DNA from: Mesotaenium endlicherianum
Lineage: Eukaryota > Streptophyta > Zygnematophyceae > Zygnematales > Mesotaeniaceae
Length of the DNA stretch: 64,000 nt
Assembly (NCBI GenBank): GCA_009602735.1
Contig: WELA01013861.1
Span: 175,425-239,424 of the forward strand
Direction of reading: 5' to 3'
Positions 61,111-64,000 of this stretch are shown here, in pieces (position 1 is the first letter of the stretch; each line of letters begins with the position of its first letter). The translations under genes were made by a program, and so were the position numbers. The notes under the pieces are model-generated. The model was not told the origin of the DNA. It worked only from the letters and a program-made list of their open reading frames with translations, and did not search any database.

Positions 61111-64000
61111 TCCAGTCTACTGACTGTGAGGATGCTAGAGATAGTGAGTCGTCACTAGCTGCCCTCGTAGCAGGTATTATGGGTCCTGCTGAACTGGATT
61201 CACTATGCATGCCTGACAACCAGATAAAGGAGACCATCAGCAATATAGACGTCCAGAGAGTGCACACTCTGGATGCTCTTGTTCCACCTGATGTCCAACA
61301 TTTCTTTGCTACGTCAGGAGAACAATGCGAAAGTCAGGAAAAGACAGTCCCCCCTATCCTACTGCATTGCATGATTGCAGGTAGGAAGGTGAGGGCATTT
61401 GTTGACGGAGGGGCGTCACATACTTTTATCCACAAGGACTTAGTTAAGCGGCTAAGGCTGCCTACTGTCACCCAAGGGAATAGAAAAATATTCCTTGGAG
61501 ATGCCTCAAGTATCCCGGGAGGAGTTATAACCAAGCCTATTGAGGTCCAGTTAGGTTCTGGCATTGCAGTTCTAACTGAAACGCTTACATTTGAGGTACT
61601 CAACACTGGCTTTTATGATCTCGTGCTAGGCAGGTCCTGGCTTAATAGACATCAAGCTGAAGTGTGTTGGAGCAGAGGTACAGTTAAAGTGAGAGGAGCC
61701 AGTGATGGGCAGACTGACTTGGCACCCACCAGTGCTCTTCCTCTTGTCCTGTGTGGATGGCAAATGAAGGAAAAGAAGAGGCTTCCAGAAGGATGCAAGT
61801 TGCTGAATGCAATGGAGTTCGTCAAAAGCTGGAACCAGAAGGAAGACAGAATGTTCTGTCTGCTGCTAAGAGAGGTACCTCCGCAACCTGAAGGAGTGGT
61901 TGAGAAAAAGGTACACCCTCCGGAGCACCCTACTGCTGCAAACAGTGTTGCTCAGTACACGGATGTGTTTAATATGCCTCCAGGACTACCCCCTAAGCGG
62001 GAAGTAGATCATAGGATTGATCTATTACCTGGTAGCCAGCCACCCTGGCAACGCACGTATGGCTTGTCTTATTTGGAGAGTGAGGAGTTGAAAACACAGA
62101 TTGCAGAGCTGGAGGAAAATGGTTACATTTCTCCTAGTAAATCACCGTACGGCGCACCTATCCTATTTGTTAAGAAAAAGGATGGCAGTATGCGGATGTG
62201 TGTGGATTACAGAGCCCTGAACAGAATTACAGTAAAGAACAAGTATGCTTTACCCAGAATCGAGGACTTGCTTGATACCCTGTCTGGCGCTAAGGTGTTC
62301 AGTAAGATAGATCTCAAGAGTGGTTATCATCAAATCAGAATTGCTGAGGGGGATGAACACAAGACTGCTTTCCGCACACGTTATGGACACTATGAGTTCA
62401 ACGTGATGCCATTTGGACTGACTAATGCTCCTGCTACCTTTATGGGTGCTATGAATGACATTTTCAGACCTTATTTGGATAAGTTTGTGCAAGTTTTCCT
62501 GGATGATATTTTAATTTTCTCTAAAGATGAAGCTCAGCACACTGAACACTTAAAGAAAGTTCTGGACACTTTGCGGAAAAATCACTTGTATGCTAAAATG
62601 AGCAAGTGTGATTTCTTTAAGGAAAGTATTGAATTCTTAGGCCACGTTGTCAGTAAAGAGGGCATCAGTGTGGATCCTAAGAAAGTCCAGACCATAAGGG
62701 ACTGGCCAGTACCACAGTCTGTCTCTGAAGTTAGATCCTTCCTCGGGTTGGCTAACTACTATAGGAGATTTATTGAGAATTATTCCACAAAGGCCAGTAA
62801 ACTGACTGACCTTACTAAGAAAGACATCGGGTATGTGTGGGGGGAAGAGCAGCAGGCTGCCTTCCAGACCCTTAAAGATGCCCTTTGTTCTGCCCCAGTG
62901 CTAGCCGTGTATGACCCCAGCAAACCGGTGCAGGTGGTTACTGATGCCTCTGATTTTGCCATGGGTGCTATTTTGTTGCAGCCTGCTGACAAAACCACAA
63001 AGGATGGTAAGGTACGGCAGGAGTGGCATCCTGTGTTGTATGAGTCTATGAAATTTAATCCAGCGGAGATTAATTACTCAGTGCATGATAAAGAGCTGCT
63101 AGCTATCATTCATGTACTCAAACAGTGGAGAGCATACTTACATGGTAAAGCTTTTAAGGTGATTACAGATCATCTAGCTCTGACCCACTTTCAGAAGAAG
63201 TCCAAGCTGTCGAGGAGGGAGAACCGCTGGAGCCAGATGCTGGAGCAGTTCCAAGTCCAGATCGACTACAAACCAGGGAAGTTGAATCCTGCTGATGCAC
63301 TCTCTAGAAGACCTGACTTGCAAGAAAGGAACTTTAGTCAGCATGCTGTAGATAAAGTCCTGTGTGCACTCACTTCACTAAAGGTGAAAAAGTCCTTCCT
63401 TGAACAACTTAGGAAAGCCTACCTTTCTGACCCAACATTTGAGCCCAGCCCCACTACTGGTATGTGTCGTGCTACCGCACTCGGGTATAAGCTCAAGGGA
63501 GGGGTCTGGGTGACTGAAACCACTTCAGGCAGGCTGAAGCTGGTCATTCCTAATAATTTGGAAATAAGGTCTCTCTTACTGAGTCAAGCTCATGACAGTC
63601 TCCTGGGTGGACATTTGGGGCAGGCCAAAACTGTTGGCAAACTGGCAAAACATTATCATTGGGAGGGGTTACCCCGGGAGGTCTTGAAATATGTCAAGTC
63701 CTGTGACCAGTGTCAGAGAAATAAGTCTCGGCACACACCACCCGGAGGTCTCTTGCAACCGCTACCCATCCCAGCGGGACGCTGGGAAACTATATCCATG
63801 GACTGGGTGGTCTCACTACCAAGAACTGCCAACGGGCATGATTCAATACTGGTAGTCGTGGATAAACTGACAAAAATGGTCATTTTTATCCCCACAACTG
63901 TCAAAGTGACTGCACTCGAAACAGCGAGACAGTTTTACAACCATGTAGTATGCCAACATGGGCTCCCTTCTAATATCATCTCAGACAGAGACTCAAAATT
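61111..64000 (+). CDS. pol: Ty3 Pol (protease, RT, RNase H, integrase), 3' end outside the window
   Basis: Domain order is that of Ty3-type elements. Aspartic protease: [12 protein letters not shown], near 61400. Reverse transcriptase: about 61960-62720, with [24 protein letters not shown] and FLDDILIFS (the YxDD-equivalent). RNase H: about 62870-63300, with [12 protein letters not shown] and [10 protein letters not shown]. Integrase from about 63560: an HHCC zinc domain, with the cysteines in [11 protein letters not shown] and the first catalytic-core residues [10 protein letters not shown]. The window ends inside the integrase core. It uses the primer tRNA at 59599 to copy its RNA and integrase to insert the DNA. 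Confidence 0.92.

Larger units (their letters stand above)
58878..64000 (+). mobile_element. Young-looking Ty3 retrotransposon, runs off the window
   Basis: 5' LTR 58878-59597, primer-binding site TGGTATCGGAGC at 59599, gag 59632-61110, then protease, RT, RNase H and the start of integrase in the usual Ty3 order, cut by the window edge. It belongs to the same 720-bp-LTR family as the copies at 1-2457, the solo LTR at 8910 and the pieces at 11000-12487. No obvious break is visible in the part shown. It is the youngest element in the window by nesting. The target base run before it is ACACT (58873-58877); its partner would lie past the 3' LTR. Confidence 0.93.

Overview
The window is eukaryotic nuclear DNA, most likely from a streptophyte (green plant lineage). 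The evidence is a PRMT10-type arginine methyltransferase, a PUB13/14-type U-box/ARM E3 ligase with the plant N-terminal domain, a B12D/MLRQ protein and a plant SAC1-type phosphoinositide phosphatase, all with many GT-AG introns, set among Ty3 (gypsy-type) LTR retrotransposons. A charophycean alga such as Chara would fit, but species assignment is inference; an early-diverging land plant is not excluded.

Layout: 1-18 kb is mobile-element territory. Two nested Ty3 copies lie on the minus strand (1-2457). They are followed by a truncated charged ORF, a stray leucine-rich fragment, a broken cytosine-5 DNA methyltransferase (4.6-5.8 kb), a leucine-rich-repeat gene (7.3-8.7 kb, minus), a solo LTR with a perfect 5-bp target duplication (8910-9630), an odd palindromic patchwork of LTR pieces (10.7-12.5 kb), and an old Ty3 fossil of another family (12.8-15.7 kb, minus). 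18.3-53.6 kb is a gene island of seven genes with reconstructable exons: PRMT10 (+), a polyphosphate-glucokinase-like ROK kinase (-), B12D (+), a SAC phosphatase with 18 exons (-), coatomer epsilon COPE (+), an FNBP4-like double-WW protein (+) and a PUB13/14-like U-box ligase (-). 55.8-64 kb is again retrotransposon: an older Ty3 copy interrupted by a younger Ty3 copy of the same LTR family as the left edge, running off the window.

The genes are housekeeping and signalling functions: histone arginine methylation, glucose phosphorylation, a mitochondrial inner-membrane protein, phosphoinositide turnover, COPI transport, a WW-domain protein and ubiquitination. The SAC and COPE genes are head-to-head across 610 bp and both serve endomembrane traffic. 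PRMT10 and the kinase are tail-to-tail only 305 bp apart. Exon limits were inferred by eye from conserved protein sequence, splice consensus and matching phases; most junctions are phase-consistent, and the few weak ones are flagged. No tRNA, rRNA or CRISPR was seen.
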